A stretch of 64,000 bases of DNA, taken from the NCBI RefSeq assembly GCF_014204515.1, contig NZ_JACHLI010000001.1, forward strand, positions 186,001 through 250,000. The letters are read 5' to 3'. Of this stretch, positions 26,114 to 35,605 are shown in pieces. Position numbers and translations under genes: made by a program. Under the pieces are notes generated by a model. That model worked only from the letters and a program-made list of their open reading frames with translations. It had not been told where the DNA came from and did no database searches. Each line of letters begins with the position of its first letter. Position 1 is the stretch's first letter. Source of the DNA: Pseudomonas nitroreducens (GTDB lineage Bacteria > Pseudomonadota > Gammaproteobacteria > Pseudomonadales > Pseudomonadaceae).

Positions 26114-26626
26114 TTAACGAACAGTGATGTTCATGGTCGGGCTCGACACAGCGCAGGCCGATTGGGCCGTGGCAACGCTGGTCACAGCACTGGCGCCGAC
26201 GGCGACTGCGTCGAAGTGACGGTAGATCTTGGAGGCGATGTCGGTGCACGTAGCCGAATCCAGGCCACCTAGGCCCATGGTGAAGGTGTCGAAGGGCGAT
26301 GCCGTGGAGATCGTTACGGCAGTCGTCGCACTCGACCACGGGTGGATCAGCTGGCCGGCGGTGCCGCTCTTCATCATGACCGGTACGTTGGCGAAGTTGT
26401 AGACGACCGCCTCGGTGATGCCCGAGTAGTCACCCTGCGTCGCGTACTGGTTCCTGATTGCCGAAGTCAGCGATGTGAGGTTGTTGATGGTCTGCTCTAC
26501 CTTGCTCGACTGGTTGGCCGAGTTGAAGTAGGTAAGAACGCCGATAGTGATCAGTGCGATCAACGCAACAACCATGATGATTTCCACCAGGGTTGCACCG
26601 GCCTGACTCCGGAGTTTCAGATTCAT
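26114..26626 (-). CDS. pilS: type IV prepilin (PilS-like)
   Basis: A 170-residue pilus subunit precursor. The leader MNLKLRSQAG is cut after Gly10, leaving a mature start ATLVEIIMVVALIALI with the required Glu at +5 and a ~22-residue hydrophobic helix. Two Cys near the C-terminus (TCTDI and SACAV) probably form the usual disulfide. It is a close paralogue of the product of 26707-27228: the first ~40 residues are nearly identical, the rest much less. An 80-base A/T-rich gap and its own terminator suggest separate or enhanced expression, as expected of a major pilin. No prepilin peptidase is visible in the window. Confidence 0.9.
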   Translation of the reverse strand: MNLKLRSQAGATLVEIIMVVALIALITIGVLTYFNSANQSSKVEQTINNLTSLTSAIRNQYATQGDYSGITEAVVYNFANVPVMMKSGTAGQLIHPWSSATTAVTISTASPFDTFTMGLGGLDSATCTDIASKIYRHFDAVAVGASAVTSVATAQSACAVSSPTMNITVR

Positions 26627-26706
26627 GGATGCCTCTTCTTATTGTTATATGGCGAAATTAGTTTATTTACATCAAACATACATATCAATGCTTTGACAAA
26701 TATATA

Positions 26707-27228
26707 TTATTTAGTAGCTTTAATTGTTTTCTTCCCCGTGGTTCCACAGGCTGTTATCGAGGTCGCTATACTTGTTACTTGAATCGAGTCAATTATTACT
26801 TGGTAGAACTTTGAGTATATTTTTCCAGAAATATCTTGGCAGATATCGTAAGGGACGTTATTCAAGCTGATGGTGTATCCATCATTTGCAAGAGACATGG
26901 TGGCCGGGTCTATAGTGATCCCTGACGCTGTGTTGTCCCAGGGATGCCGCAACCCCGTTTTGTCCGCAGTCTTGAGCCTCTCAGGGGTGTTGACGAAGCC
27001 CATGACAACGGCGGTAGAGATCCCGGTATAGTCGCCCTGTACGGCGTAGTTATTCTCGATGGAAGCGCTCAGTGCCGCCAGGTCAGTGACAATTTCAGAG
27101 ACCTTGGCAGACCTGTTGGCGGACTCGAAATAGACCAGAACACCGATGGTGATCAACGCAATAAGCGCGACCACCATGATGATTTCAACGAGCGTGGTAC
27201 CTGCTTGCTTCGAATAACGGAGTTGCAT
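26707..27228 (-). CDS. second type IV prepilin, tandem paralogue
   Basis: A 173-residue prepilin with leader MQLRYSKQAG and mature start TTLVEIIMVVALIALI (Glu at +5). It has the same two-Cys arrangement (YDICQDI, ITACGTT) as the neighbouring prepilin but a diverged C-terminal domain, so it may form a different or minor subunit. Its ATG overlaps the stop of pilR as TAATG, so it is translationally coupled to the assembly genes, while the other prepilin is separated by a gap. R64 has a PilV minor pilin with a shufflon; nothing of that kind is visible here. Confidence 0.9.
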   Translation of the reverse strand: MQLRYSKQAGTTLVEIIMVVALIALITIGVLVYFESANRSAKVSEIVTDLAALSASIENNYAVQGDYTGISTAVVMGFVNTPERLKTADKTGLRHPWDNTASGITIDPATMSLANDGYTISLNNVPYDICQDISGKIYSKFYQVIIDSIQVTSIATSITACGTTGKKTIKATK

Positions 27229-28289
27229 TACATCGATCCAACAGAGCGCGCCATTGCATCGGAAACCGAGAAGAACGCGTAGTAAACCCAGCCAATGTAC
27301 GATGCAACCCCGAGGAGGGCGGCACCGTTGATGACCAGGGCAATCTTGGTGATGGTTGCGATACCCTTCCGGACAGAGATCTTGCCGATCTCGTTGATGG
27401 CAGACTGGAAGTTCGAACTCCCGCTCATCATGTACACGCTGACCATGGTGTCCCCAGACAGCAGGCCAGTATCGAGGGACTCAGAGAGAGACTTACCCTC
27501 TGACATGTTTTGCACCATCTCGCCCAGGTGCTTCTTCAAGTAGGGCGAGGAGAGGCGCTGCAGCTCTTGCAGAGAGTCAACGAAGGGGACGCCCGAGCGC
27601 ATCAAGGATGCGATGGAAATCAGCATGTTCGCGCCGTGGAAGACCCTGTAGAAGCTGTATGGCGGGAATCGGTCGAGAAATGGCCTGAAGCGGCCGACAT
27701 AGCGGGGCAACGACCAGCTGACGAGCATGCCGAGAGCTACTAGCGAGATCAGGATTGCCCACCAGAAACTCTCTACGAAGTTCGCGACGTTGTAGAGATT
27801 CTTCGCGACTGGGGGCCACAGGGCCGGATCCATCACCGCAGCGATTTTTGGGATAATTACGACCGAGAAGAAGATAATCAGCCCCACCATCGCCGAGACC
27901 AGGACGGCAGGGTAGGAGAGCTTGCTCAGGATGGTGCCAAGCATCTCCGACGAGGCCTCGAGGGCCTCGATGGTGTTCCTCATCCCGCTGATCGGATCAC
28001 CGCTTCGCATACCGGCGCGGATGGACATCACTTCGTTGATCGGGCACCAGCGAGACATTGCCTCGGCGAATTCGACGCCCCGCGTCATCTGGGCTTCGAC
28101 GTCGCGCAGGATGACGACCTGGAACATCTGATCCTTAGCGTTGGCCTTGATGATCGACTCAGCCAGGAGGTGAACGATGTTCACCAGCGGAACACCCTGC
28201 TTCAGGTAGTCCATGAAGCTCTGGTAGAGGTTCTTCCGGACTGCAGTGCTGAACTGCAGCCGGGTGAGCCAGTACTTGTCGAAGGTCAT
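27228..28289 (-). CDS. pilR: type IV pilus inner-membrane platform protein (PilR/PilC, GspF family)
   Basis: A 353-residue GspF-family protein that anchors the assembly ATPase in the inner membrane. It has two repeated helical cytoplasmic domains (about 20-125 and 215-315) and three membrane segments (~135-160, ~185-205, ~325-345). The ATG at 28289 overlaps the upstream ATPase stop as TGATG; an in-frame GTG lies one codon earlier. Downstream it overlaps the prepilin start. R64 calls this gene pilR; Pseudomonas chromosomal nomenclature would be pilC. Confidence 0.88.
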   Translation of the reverse strand: MTFDKYWLTRLQFSTAVRKNLYQSFMDYLKQGVPLVNIVHLLAESIIKANAKDQMFQVVILRDVEAQMTRGVEFAEAMSRWCPINEVMSIRAGMRSGDPISGMRNTIEALEASSEMLGTILSKLSYPAVLVSAMVGLIIFFSVVIIPKIAAVMDPALWPPVAKNLYNVANFVESFWWAILISLVALGMLVSWSLPRYVGRFRPFLDRFPPYSFYRVFHGANMLISIASLMRSGVPFVDSLQELQRLSSPYLKKHLGEMVQNMSEGKSLSESLDTGLLSGDTMVSVYMMSGSSNFQSAINEIGKISVRKGIATITKIALVINGAALLGVASYIGWVYYAFFSVSDAMARSVGSM

Positions 28290-30373
28290 CACTCGCCCTT
28301 CCCGTTTTCATCGGTGCCACGGAAGTCGCCCAGGTGAACAACCTCTGCGGAAGGGGCCGGGTTGGCGTCAGCCAGCAGATCGGACTTGAACTCGAAGGCG
28401 CCCGTAGAGGCCCCTGCGGAATCGCCTGGAGCATCGAAGAAGGTGTCCATGTCATCGGCCAGGGCAACCATTTTCGACAGCGCCTCGGCGTTCTGAGCCT
28501 GTTCTTTGGGCGTGTAGCCGATAGCGGAGTCTGACTCCTGGCGAGTCTCTGCATCCACATCGAATGGAGCGTCGCTCATCACATCCAGGCCGATCTCGAA
28601 CTTTTTGGCCGGCTGCAGGCCGAAATGGACGCGAACGCCATCGCTGAGTTCGGAGAGGAGGGTGATCTCGTCGAGACGCTTCTCCACGTCGCGCATGTCG
28701 ACTAGGCCTTTGTAGGCCTTATCGATGCCGTGGTCGATTGCAAATCTGCCTCCTTTTGCACGGTAATGCATGAAGGCATCTGCTTCGCGACGCTCACGGA
28801 AACACTTCAGCATGAAGTTATCCGGGAGAATTGCCTCTGCCGCGACGGTACGACCGATCACACCTTTCCTGCACTCTGAGCAGCCGTCGTAGTTCCTGAA
28901 CCTCAGCGTATGGAGCACCGAGTGAGGAACGAACTTCTCCATACGATGGATGAAGTCTTCGTCAGTGTCGGTCTCGGCGCTTGCCTTGACGTGGTTGAAG
29001 TCAACGCTGCAGGCCTGGCAAACCACTGGGATGAGGGCCTGGTAGATCAGAACCGCAAGGAATCCTGGGCTGCCCAGTACGTCGTTTGGCACACCGTTAG
29101 ACCTCAGACGGTTCACAATGCCAATGCCGCTGGCCGCGTGAACAGTGGTGAAGACTTGGTGGCCGGACTCAACCATGCCAACGAGCATCTCGGCAGAGTC
29201 CTTGTCTCGAACCTCGCCGGGCATGATGACGTCTGGGTCGGAACGCATGATTGCGCGCATGTATAGGGCGAACGGGTTCAGCGAGGTGTCTCCACCTTGC
29301 TTGGCTACAGCCCTGGCACGGTTCACCGCGACCTGAGTGGCGCGCAGTTTGTATTCTGGCGGGTCTTCTACGGTGATCACCTTGATGGTGCCGTGGTTGG
29401 CGTCCACCTTTTCCTCGATCATCGATTTGAGGCTGGTTGACTTACCGGAACCGGTTGTGCCGGCCATGATGATCGCACCAGACGGCTTGGCCACACCCCG
29501 GCGAATGATCTTCATCTGCTGCGGCGCATAGCCAAGCTCTTCCAAGGATTTTCGGTCGTCATCGACGCCCATGCGTAGTACACGAAGGATCAGGTCGAAC
29601 CCGTCCTGGTCGGGTAGGGTGGAGAGACGCACACGCACCCGGCCAGTTTCGGATAGCTCACGGTCAATCACGGCATCTTGAGGTCGGTCAGGGTCGAACA
29701 TCGTGTCCTTCACGTCCGCAATTACCTGGTAAACCACGGCAGCCATCATGGCTGCGTAGTCCACCGGCCACTCTTTGTGGACGTGGAGCTCGCCGTGTTG
29801 GCGGAATTTCACCTCGGCCTTGTCCTTACGAACCTCGATGTGGATGTCCGAGATGCCCTTCCCAGTGGCAACGCTCAGCAAGGAGTCGAAGTCGAGCTGG
29901 ATTTTCGTGGCAGCACGCTGCTGGTCTTCGTAGCTCTGCTGTTTCTTGCTCTCATCATTGAGGATGGCAATGATTTCCGGCGTGGCTACGAGGCGCTTTA
30001 GTCTGTTGTAGTTGTTCTTTTTGATACGGCCCAGGATTTCCTGGAAGTTGTCATCAATACCCGAGTGACGGATATCGGTGGAAGTTACAACGTAAACGTC
30101 TCGGCGCTCTTTCGATACCAAAAGAATTACGTAGCTTGACTGCAACTCACTCGAGATTTCGAGAGGCTGTCCATCCGCCGAGAGCACCAGCGAGAATGCT
30201 GGCACATCCTCTCGGCGGTCGATGACGCTCTGAGCCGGAGCGCCCTGGATATGGGCGCCAGCCACATGTTTGGCAGGGGGCGTCGCCTTAGGAGGCAGAT
30301 TTTTTTTGGAGGCAGCTCGCTGTACAACTTGTGGGGCGGGCTTCTTCTTGAAAATGAAATCAAGGATATGCAT
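28289..30373 (-). CDS. pilQ: type IV pilus assembly ATPase (PilQ of R64, PilB/GspE family)
   Basis: A 694-residue GspE-type ATPase that drives pilus extension. The Walker A motif is MAGTTGSGKSTS (about residue 304), the Asp-box ITVEDPPEY, Walker B DVIMPGEVRD, the His-box TTVHAA, and a tetracysteine zinc site CQAC ... CSEC (near 452 and 497), as in PilB. Walker B has Pro before Gly-Glu (MPGE) where MVGE is usual. An Asp/Glu-rich extension beyond residue ~640 is not part of the core. It follows a terminator at 30507, so it may start a separate transcript. Named as in R64, where PilQ is the ATPase and not the secretin. Confidence 0.9.
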   Translation of the reverse strand: MHILDFIFKKKPAPQVVQRAASKKNLPPKATPPAKHVAGAHIQGAPAQSVIDRREDVPAFSLVLSADGQPLEISSELQSSYVILLVSKERRDVYVVTSTDIRHSGIDDNFQEILGRIKKNNYNRLKRLVATPEIIAILNDESKKQQSYEDQQRAATKIQLDFDSLLSVATGKGISDIHIEVRKDKAEVKFRQHGELHVHKEWPVDYAAMMAAVVYQVIADVKDTMFDPDRPQDAVIDRELSETGRVRVRLSTLPDQDGFDLILRVLRMGVDDDRKSLEELGYAPQQMKIIRRGVAKPSGAIIMAGTTGSGKSTSLKSMIEEKVDANHGTIKVITVEDPPEYKLRATQVAVNRARAVAKQGGDTSLNPFALYMRAIMRSDPDVIMPGEVRDKDSAEMLVGMVESGHQVFTTVHAASGIGIVNRLRSNGVPNDVLGSPGFLAVLIYQALIPVVCQACSVDFNHVKASAETDTDEDFIHRMEKFVPHSVLHTLRFRNYDGCSECRKGVIGRTVAAEAILPDNFMLKCFRERREADAFMHYRAKGGRFAIDHGIDKAYKGLVDMRDVEKRLDEITLLSELSDGVRVHFGLQPAKKFEIGLDVMSDAPFDVDAETRQESDSAIGYTPKEQAQNAEALSKMVALADDMDTFFDAPGDSAGASTGAFEFKSDLLADANPAPSAEVVHLGDFRGTDENGKGE

Positions 30374-30506
30374 GCAGCGGCTCTTATTTTAGTTATGCCG
30401 CGAATTTATACCCGATGAAAAGGCAAGGCAATTTGGAAGTATGTGTATTGGATAAACTAATATATGGTCAAGTTGCGAAAGTTGATTATTATTAAAAGGA
30501 TATGAA

Positions 30507-30530
30507 AAAAGGAGGCCTAGGCCTCCTTTT
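30507..30530 (-). terminator. terminator between pilP and the pilus ATPase gene
   Basis: Perfect stem AAAAGGAGGCC / GGCCTCCTTTT with a two-base centre, Ts on both sides. It divides the pilus genes into an upstream pilL-pilN-pilO-pilP unit and a downstream ATPase-pilR-prepilin unit. Confidence 0.85.
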
Positions 30531-30545
30531 CTTGCGCACCAGAAG

Positions 30546-31298
30546 TTACATGCCGTAGCGTTGAACCGACATAGTCGTACCCTGGTTCGACGGTGCTGCA
30601 TTCGAGCGCTGGTATGCCTGGTTCTCGGTCGTAAGCGGGACGGTACGGGACTTGCCGTCTTTGGTGAAGACCACCGTGCTGTCGTTGATCGCACTCACGC
30701 GAACGCCTTCGGCGACCGTCTCCCCGACAGCAACTTCGAACACGGAATTGTCGAGGAAGACCGTGGCGGTCTTGTCCTTGTCGAACCCGAAGATCCTGGT
30801 GACGAACAGGCGGTCGATAGGGGCCTTTTCAGGCTCCTTCGGCAGCGAGGTTTGCATACCCGGCATCATCGAGCCGCCCATCATGCCAGGCATCTGACCG
30901 GGCATACCGGTCTGCTGGGATAGGGTGTTGGTCGGCGCCTCACCTTTCTCGACCTTCTCACGATCACTGTCCGTTTTGGCGACTTCCAGTTTGACCTTGG
31001 CGAGGTTCAGGCGCTTCTCCTCTAGGAAACGAAGGGAATCGAGCTCATCACCTTCAGTCGCCACGTTGCGGTTTCTGTCGATTGCAGCCTGGTTGTCGGC
31101 ACTCAGGTCAGCAGGGACGATTCGCTTGGACTTCACCGCTTGCACGTGAGCAGGTGCAGGGGTGGCCGCAAGGCCTTCACCAGGAGCCGCTGCTGCGATT
31201 TGAGCATCAGGGGCGGGGATTGGCTCGGCCAGAGCAGAAAACGCTGTACTGGCGAGGAAAAGGGCCGTAGCGGCCTTCACTAGGGAGCGCTGGTTCAT
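30546..31298 (-). CDS. pilP: pilus assembly protein PilP (R64 type)
   Basis: A 250-residue exported protein with a signal peptide (MNQRSLVKAATALFLASTAF..., cleavage after ALA). The C-terminal ~90 residues, with IDRLFVTRIFGF and the beta-rich VFLDNSVFEVAVGETVAEG, fit the PilP domain, which links inner-membrane PilO to the secretin. The middle has a Met/Gly/Pro-rich stretch (about residues 140-165), unlike the ~150-residue R64 protein. The ATG at 31298 follows GAGGAAGG and begins the signal peptide. It lies 7 bases after pilO. Confidence 0.75.
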   Translation of the reverse strand: MNQRSLVKAATALFLASTAFSALAEPIPAPDAQIAAAAPGEGLAATPAPAHVQAVKSKRIVPADLSADNQAAIDRNRNVATEGDELDSLRFLEEKRLNLAKVKLEVAKTDSDREKVEKGEAPTNTLSQQTGMPGQMPGMMGGSMMPGMQTSLPKEPEKAPIDRLFVTRIFGFDKDKTATVFLDNSVFEVAVGETVAEGVRVSAINDSTVVFTKDGKSRTVPLTTENQAYQRSNAAPSNQGTTMSVQRYGM

Positions 31299-31305
31299 AC
31301 CTTCC

Positions 31306-32667
31306 TCACTGCTCAAAAAGTCTGCCGACGAACTTCCAGTTGAAAGCGCCAGCCGAACGATCAATTTCAAGGGTAACCGGGATCAGGTTGCCGATGCTGC
31401 GCAGGACACCGATGGTCTTCGCAAGATCAGGTTTCGATTCACCGGTAATGGTGTAGTTACGCTGCTTGAGCACCAGCTGAGCCTCGTTCACCCGGTTCTT
31501 ATCCCTGAGCTTCTCAATAGGCTCACGACGGTCAGATGGCCGAAGCACCTCGATGTTGAAGGGCAGCTTCTGCGCGATGAGCACGTCGCTGAGATCCTGG
31601 TTCTTCGTGGTGTTGGAGGCCAGGTAGGCGAGGATGTCATCCGTGCCCAGGCCAGACTTGGAAATTTTATGGGTGACGATGGCGCTATCCAGGCCTGCAG
31701 AGATACCTACATGGGCAGAACTCCCAAAGTAGTCGGTGATCGCCTGGATGGTTCCGCCATCGCGGTTCCACATGCTGACGACAGAGTCCGGCGCCGAACG
31801 GTCGAACACTACCTTGGTGAGGTTCCAGCCAAGCTTCTGCTGGGGGAGGGTACGGGCCAGCTCAAAGACACCGCTCAGCGAAGCTTCTACCGTAGCTGCG
31901 TTGAAGTCGTCCTGTAGCCAGTGAATCTCCTGCACCTTCGCCTGTGCTAGTAGCTCCTCGTCACTCGGGCCCTCTTTGACCAGGGCTTCGGCCTTAAGGC
32001 GCTGCTGCTCTAGTGCCTCAGCAGCGAGCTGTGCTTGATACTCCTGTTCTTTGAGGTAGGACTCGTACTTCCACCAGCCGGCGCCAACCAGCAACACAAG
32101 CACAATCGCAGCCCCGAGGAAGAACGTCGAAGTCAGACCCCTGATGTTACGCAGCTTAAGCGCTTCGTTGGGTTTGCCTTCGGCGATAACGTCGAGCGGG
32201 TCGCGGTTGAGAACGTTGCCGTAGATCTCGAGCTTTTCGGAGACCTCGCGGGTCATCAGCAAGCTCATGTAGGAGATGCTGTTGTCGCTCGAGAAGTCGT
32301 TGTAGAGCTTTTTGACCTCGGAGTCCGTGACCACGACGTCCATATCCGGAATGATACGGCCGTTCTCGGCAGCTACGACCCAGTAGAGGTCGTTCTCGAT
32401 ATGGGCGATGCCCAGCATGGTCGGGTATTCGGCCACGATCTGGCCTGCGGCGCTGTACACATTGCCACGAACGGACTTGCTCTGAGCGACACCGAGCTGG
32501 TTGAAGACGACGTTGTCGTCCTGAACAACCATTCGGGGAACACCGTAGGTGAACCCCATCTTCTTGGCCATGCTCTTGGCGGCGAGCAGAAGCTCGCCGG
32601 CCGGGAGCCGGTTCCATTCCAGCCCTAGGGCGTACTGGTGACCGCCAATCTCAATGGTCTTTTCCAT
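31306..32667 (-). CDS. pilO: pilin accessory protein PilO (R64 type)
   Basis: A 453-residue bitopic inner-membrane protein. The N-terminal ~175 residues are cytoplasmic (actin-like or PilO-type alpha/beta), a single membrane helix lies near residues 180-200 (FFLGAAIVLVLLVGAGW), then comes a coiled coil rich in Glu/Gln/Ala and a periplasmic domain. Size, topology and its place between pilN and pilP match R64 PilO, needed for thin-pilus assembly. An 8-base gap to the secretin gene and 7 bases to pilP support one operon. Confidence 0.85.
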   Translation of the reverse strand: MEKTIEIGGHQYALGLEWNRLPAGELLLAAKSMAKKMGFTYGVPRMVVQDDNVVFNQLGVAQSKSVRGNVYSAAGQIVAEYPTMLGIAHIENDLYWVVAAENGRIIPDMDVVVTDSEVKKLYNDFSSDNSISYMSLLMTREVSEKLEIYGNVLNRDPLDVIAEGKPNEALKLRNIRGLTSTFFLGAAIVLVLLVGAGWWKYESYLKEQEYQAQLAAEALEQQRLKAEALVKEGPSDEELLAQAKVQEIHWLQDDFNAATVEASLSGVFELARTLPQQKLGWNLTKVVFDRSAPDSVVSMWNRDGGTIQAITDYFGSSAHVGISAGLDSAIVTHKISKSGLGTDDILAYLASNTTKNQDLSDVLIAQKLPFNIEVLRPSDRREPIEKLRDKNRVNEAQLVLKQRNYTITGESKPDLAKTIGVLRSIGNLIPVTLEIDRSAGAFNWKFVGRLFEQ

Positions 32668-32675
32668 GAGCGCTC

Positions 32676-34328
32676 TTATTTTTCCATCAGGTACGGCGTC
32701 AGGACGATCATGGTCATGATCTTGCGCTTGTTGCCCGACTGGTTACCGCCCAACAGCCAGGATCTGCGCCCGAACGGGCTGTTGATACTGGCGGTGTTCT
32801 CGGTGCGGTCGAAGGCAGCGATCATGATCGACTGGCCGTTCTTCACGGTTACCACCTGGTTGTACTTGTTGGTGGAGCGATTCGGCAGCTGGATCTTGCC
32901 GGACTTCTCGTCACCGTACTCATCGATGCTGTTGATACGCGAGCTGTCCACGGCGAAGTTCATGAGGATCTTGCCAGTGGAGGTGATGCGAGGCATCAGC
33001 ATCATCGAGAAGCCCTGAGACGTCTTGCCAGGCTCCAGCGATTTGATCGGCTCACCGCTACTGCCTTCGGACTGGGTCACAGTCGTGCGGTACAGGTAAC
33101 CAACCTCATCCATCTGCTGGAACGGAGTAGGGACGCCGTTGTTGGCCAGGACAGTCGTCGAGGTCTTCAAGCTGGCGTTCTTGTTATTCCGCAGCAGGGT
33201 GAAGCCTGCAGTGTTGCCGGCGCCGAACTTGTTGTCCGTGGTTGGGTCGCCCGTACTGACGCCAACACTTACGGTGCTGCCGTTGAGGCCCAGGGTCAGG
33301 TCACCCTTCCAGTCGTAAAGGGCCAGGATGTTCGTGTCGAACTTCCCGTTCTCGTCGGACGAAATCTCGAAGACATCAGTTTTGATCGCGATTTGGCGGC
33401 CGGCCAGCGCGTTCTGGTTTTTGATGTAGTCGGAGATCTGGCTCTGCACCTGTGGGGTGTCAGAGACAGTGATCGAACCGACCAGGTTGTTGACAGCCAC
33501 GCGACCACCAGGGGAGAGCATGGTCTTGACGTCCGCTTGGATCGTCGCCCAGGCCGAAATACCCTCGATCTTGGTCTTGGTGGTGTGCACCGAGCCTTCT
33601 TCCGAACCGCCGGAGCCGCCGCCTGAGCTGCCGCCGCTGGAACCGCCGCTGTCGCCGCCCATGGAAGAGAGGTCAGACTTCATCTCTGCGGTGTAGTCGG
33701 TGGAGCCCGAAGGCAGGTCTACGACGTAGGTCTTGGTCTCGTTGCGCTTGAATACGATCTCGCCTTTCTCGAAGCGCCAGAACAGGCCGGCTTTCGCTGC
33801 GATCAGGTCAAGCAGGTTGGAAATGCTGCCCTTGTAGTTGGCCAGTACGAACTTGATCTCGTTCCCGCTTGTGCCGGTCGACGCCATTTCCGAGAAAATG
33901 TTCTGCTCAAGCCCAGGAGCACCAGCAGGTGTAACCGGGGCGGCGCTCGACTTGGTGGTGCCAGAGGAATACTCAACGGCATCCTGAGACATCACTACCT
34001 TCATGTGGAGCTGCGAGCTGATCAGCGTCAACAGCTCGCCCACGGAGATCGGAGTCTGCTGGCTGAAGGTAACTTGCTTCTGCAGCACAGGCGGGGAGAG
34101 CTCGGCCTGGGATACCTTGTAGGCGTCCCCGCCCAGCCAGATGTCGTCAACTTCCTGGACGGCGGAAGGCTTGATCATCTTGCTGTTGTGGTCGAGAGAG
34201 CCCTTCACCGAGCCCATGTTCCCACGAACGTTGTCGTAGGCCTGATCGACTACCGTGTTGCAGCCCGAGATCGCCAGCGCGAGCGCAAGCGGCAGGAAAC
34301 GGGGAACGACGGCCAGTTTCTTATTCAT
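32676..34328 (-). CDS. pilN: type IV pilus outer-membrane secretin lipoprotein PilN
   Basis: A 550-residue secretin forming the outer-membrane exit channel. Lipoprotein signal peptide with lipobox ISGC (Cys23). N-domains precede a Ser/Gly-rich insert (about residues 215-235, GGSSGGSSGGGSGG); the C-terminal secretin domain contains SEGSSGEPIKSLEPG and a beta-rich end (VVTVKNGQSIMIAAFDR). ATG 34328 is used; a GTG lies three codons earlier. It overlaps the upstream pilL stop by 8 bases. In R64 this is PilN; in Pseudomonas terms it is the PilQ-equivalent. Confidence 0.88.
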   Translation of the reverse strand: MNKKLAVVPRFLPLALALAISGCNTVVDQAYDNVRGNMGSVKGSLDHNSKMIKPSAVQEVDDIWLGGDAYKVSQAELSPPVLQKQVTFSQQTPISVGELLTLISSQLHMKVVMSQDAVEYSSGTTKSSAAPVTPAGAPGLEQNIFSEMASTGTSGNEIKFVLANYKGSISNLLDLIAAKAGLFWRFEKGEIVFKRNETKTYVVDLPSGSTDYTAEMKSDLSSMGGDSGGSSGGSSGGGSGGSEEGSVHTTKTKIEGISAWATIQADVKTMLSPGGRVAVNNLVGSITVSDTPQVQSQISDYIKNQNALAGRQIAIKTDVFEISSDENGKFDTNILALYDWKGDLTLGLNGSTVSVGVSTGDPTTDNKFGAGNTAGFTLLRNNKNASLKTSTTVLANNGVPTPFQQMDEVGYLYRTTVTQSEGSSGEPIKSLEPGKTSQGFSMMLMPRITSTGKILMNFAVDSSRINSIDEYGDEKSGKIQLPNRSTNKYNQVVTVKNGQSIMIAAFDRTENTASINSPFGRRSWLLGGNQSGNKRKIMTMIVLTPYLMEK

Positions 34329-35295
34329 CCAGGTCACCCTTGTCTTCGCCTACGGAAGCCGGCACCGTCGCGTCAGTCGGCTTGAAGCCGTCCTCTTTGA
34401 TCACAACCACGCGGTTGCCCTTGTAGAACACTGCCTTGAGGGGGACTTCACGAGCCTGCGTGGCCATCATCAGGCGGTCGACAACGCCTCCTTTACCCTC
34501 AAATTGCCCAACGAGGGTAGCGGCATGGTCGACCGGGTAGTTGATGTCCGTGCCTACGAAGTGAACGTCCCACTTGGCGATGCGGCCCCACTCGACCAGG
34601 TTTTCGCGCAGGGATACACCCGATTTCAGCGTCCACACGCTGGCATTGGGGTTGCCGATCAGCTGTTGAGCCATTGACTCGCTGCGGCTGATCGCGATGC
34701 GCTTGCTGGTGTCGCTGATCTTGATGACCAGTCCACTGCTCCAGGAAATCTGATCCAGGGCGGCGCGCCAATCGGCCGCATCGCTCCAGGAGACCTTTTT
34801 GGATTCCAGGCCAGGCTCAAGAACAACCGACCAGGCGCCGCGCGGGCTCGCCAGGTTTTCGACGGCTGCTTTCACCGGTACATCGCGGCCGAACATGATC
34901 GGTTTGGCCACAGGAGCGGCTACCGGTGCAGGCGCTTGAACGTAGGTGGGCACAGCGGCCGGATTCGCCTGGGTGTAGGCCTGAATAGGCGCGGCCGGCG
35001 GCGGCGCGTAAGTCTTCGAGTTGACTGTGCCAGGGAGCGGGGCAACGGGTGCCGGCGCCTGGACGACCTGGTAGATCGGGCCGTTGTAGGGCTGGCCAGC
35101 AACTGCACCCTGCGCCTGCGTAACGGCCAGGCCAGAGGGTTGAACGGGCATCATCCCCATCGTAGCGCCTGCTTGGCCGGCCATCGGGGCCTGAATTACC
35201 GGGATAATGTAGAGTTCAGCCTGAGAAGCCTGACTTACTGCGAGAAGGGAAACGACACTAGCGAGAAGTGTCAATTTGCGGGCCATTTGTATCAT
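34321..35295 (-). CDS. pilL: PilL-like exported protein with TcpQ C-terminal domain
   Basis: A 324-residue exported protein with a signal peptide (RKLTLLASVVSLLAVSQASQA). A Pro/Ala/Gln-rich linker spans ~30-130. The C-terminal part contains the TcpQ-type pattern SGVSLRENLVEWGRIAKWDV ... YPVDHAATLVGQF ... VVDRLM, as found in R64 PilL and Vibrio TcpQ, which help the secretin insert. Two ATGs (35295 and 35286) are possible; AGAGGA lies just before the first. First gene of the pilL-N-O-P unit. Confidence 0.82.
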   Translation of the reverse strand: MIQMARKLTLLASVVSLLAVSQASQAELYIIPVIQAPMAGQAGATMGMMPVQPSGLAVTQAQGAVAGQPYNGPIYQVVQAPAPVAPLPGTVNSKTYAPPPAAPIQAYTQANPAAVPTYVQAPAPVAAPVAKPIMFGRDVPVKAAVENLASPRGAWSVVLEPGLESKKVSWSDAADWRAALDQISWSSGLVIKISDTSKRIAISRSESMAQQLIGNPNASVWTLKSGVSLRENLVEWGRIAKWDVHFVGTDINYPVDHAATLVGQFEGKGGVVDRLMMATQAREVPLKAVFYKGNRVVVIKEDGFKPTDATVPASVGEDKGDLDE

Positions 35296-35353
35296 GTCCT
35301 CTTATATTTTCGCTGAATGATAAAGGCTCTTTCGGTATTCTCAAAGTTCTTTT

Positions 35354-35605
35354 TTAGAGCCGCCATTCCTGCCTATAAGGAGGACGAATTTGACGTTTTC
35401 TCCCAATCATCTTAGATCTGACGATTCTGGCAAGCATCGGTATACGAATGCCTTTTGAGTTCAAATACCAGAGAAAAATGATCGAGAAGAAGAACAGAAC
35501 TAGAGTCCACATCCTCGGCCAGATGAGGAAAAGAAGGATCGGGTAGACGATCTGGGCGTCGATGGGGCCAAGGCGGGGATTGCGGGTGATGTAGTGCAGG
35601 ATCAT
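35354..35605 (-). CDS. icmT: IcmT/TraK type IVB secretion protein
   Basis: An 83-residue protein with a hydrophobic helical hairpin (residues ~18-50: AQIVYPILLFLIW ... WTLVLFFFSIIFLWYL) and a basic C-terminus (RSKMIGRKRQIRPPYR). The pattern IDA...PxLLFLxxxRxWTL, the length and the position two genes after dotB fit IcmT of Legionella and TraK of R64, a small inner-membrane component. The ATG overlaps the upstream stop (ATGA). Last gene of the Dot/Icm block; pilL follows 58 bases on. Confidence 0.75.
   Translation of the reverse strand: MILHYITRNPRLGPIDAQIVYPILLFLIWPRMWTLVLFFFSIIFLWYLNSKGIRIPMLARIVRSKMIGRKRQIRPPYRQEWRL

Noticed and set aside
26114..27228. Shufflon or recombinase-controlled pilin
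   Set aside because: No inverted repeats of the sfx kind and no recombinase gene; both prepilins are complete.
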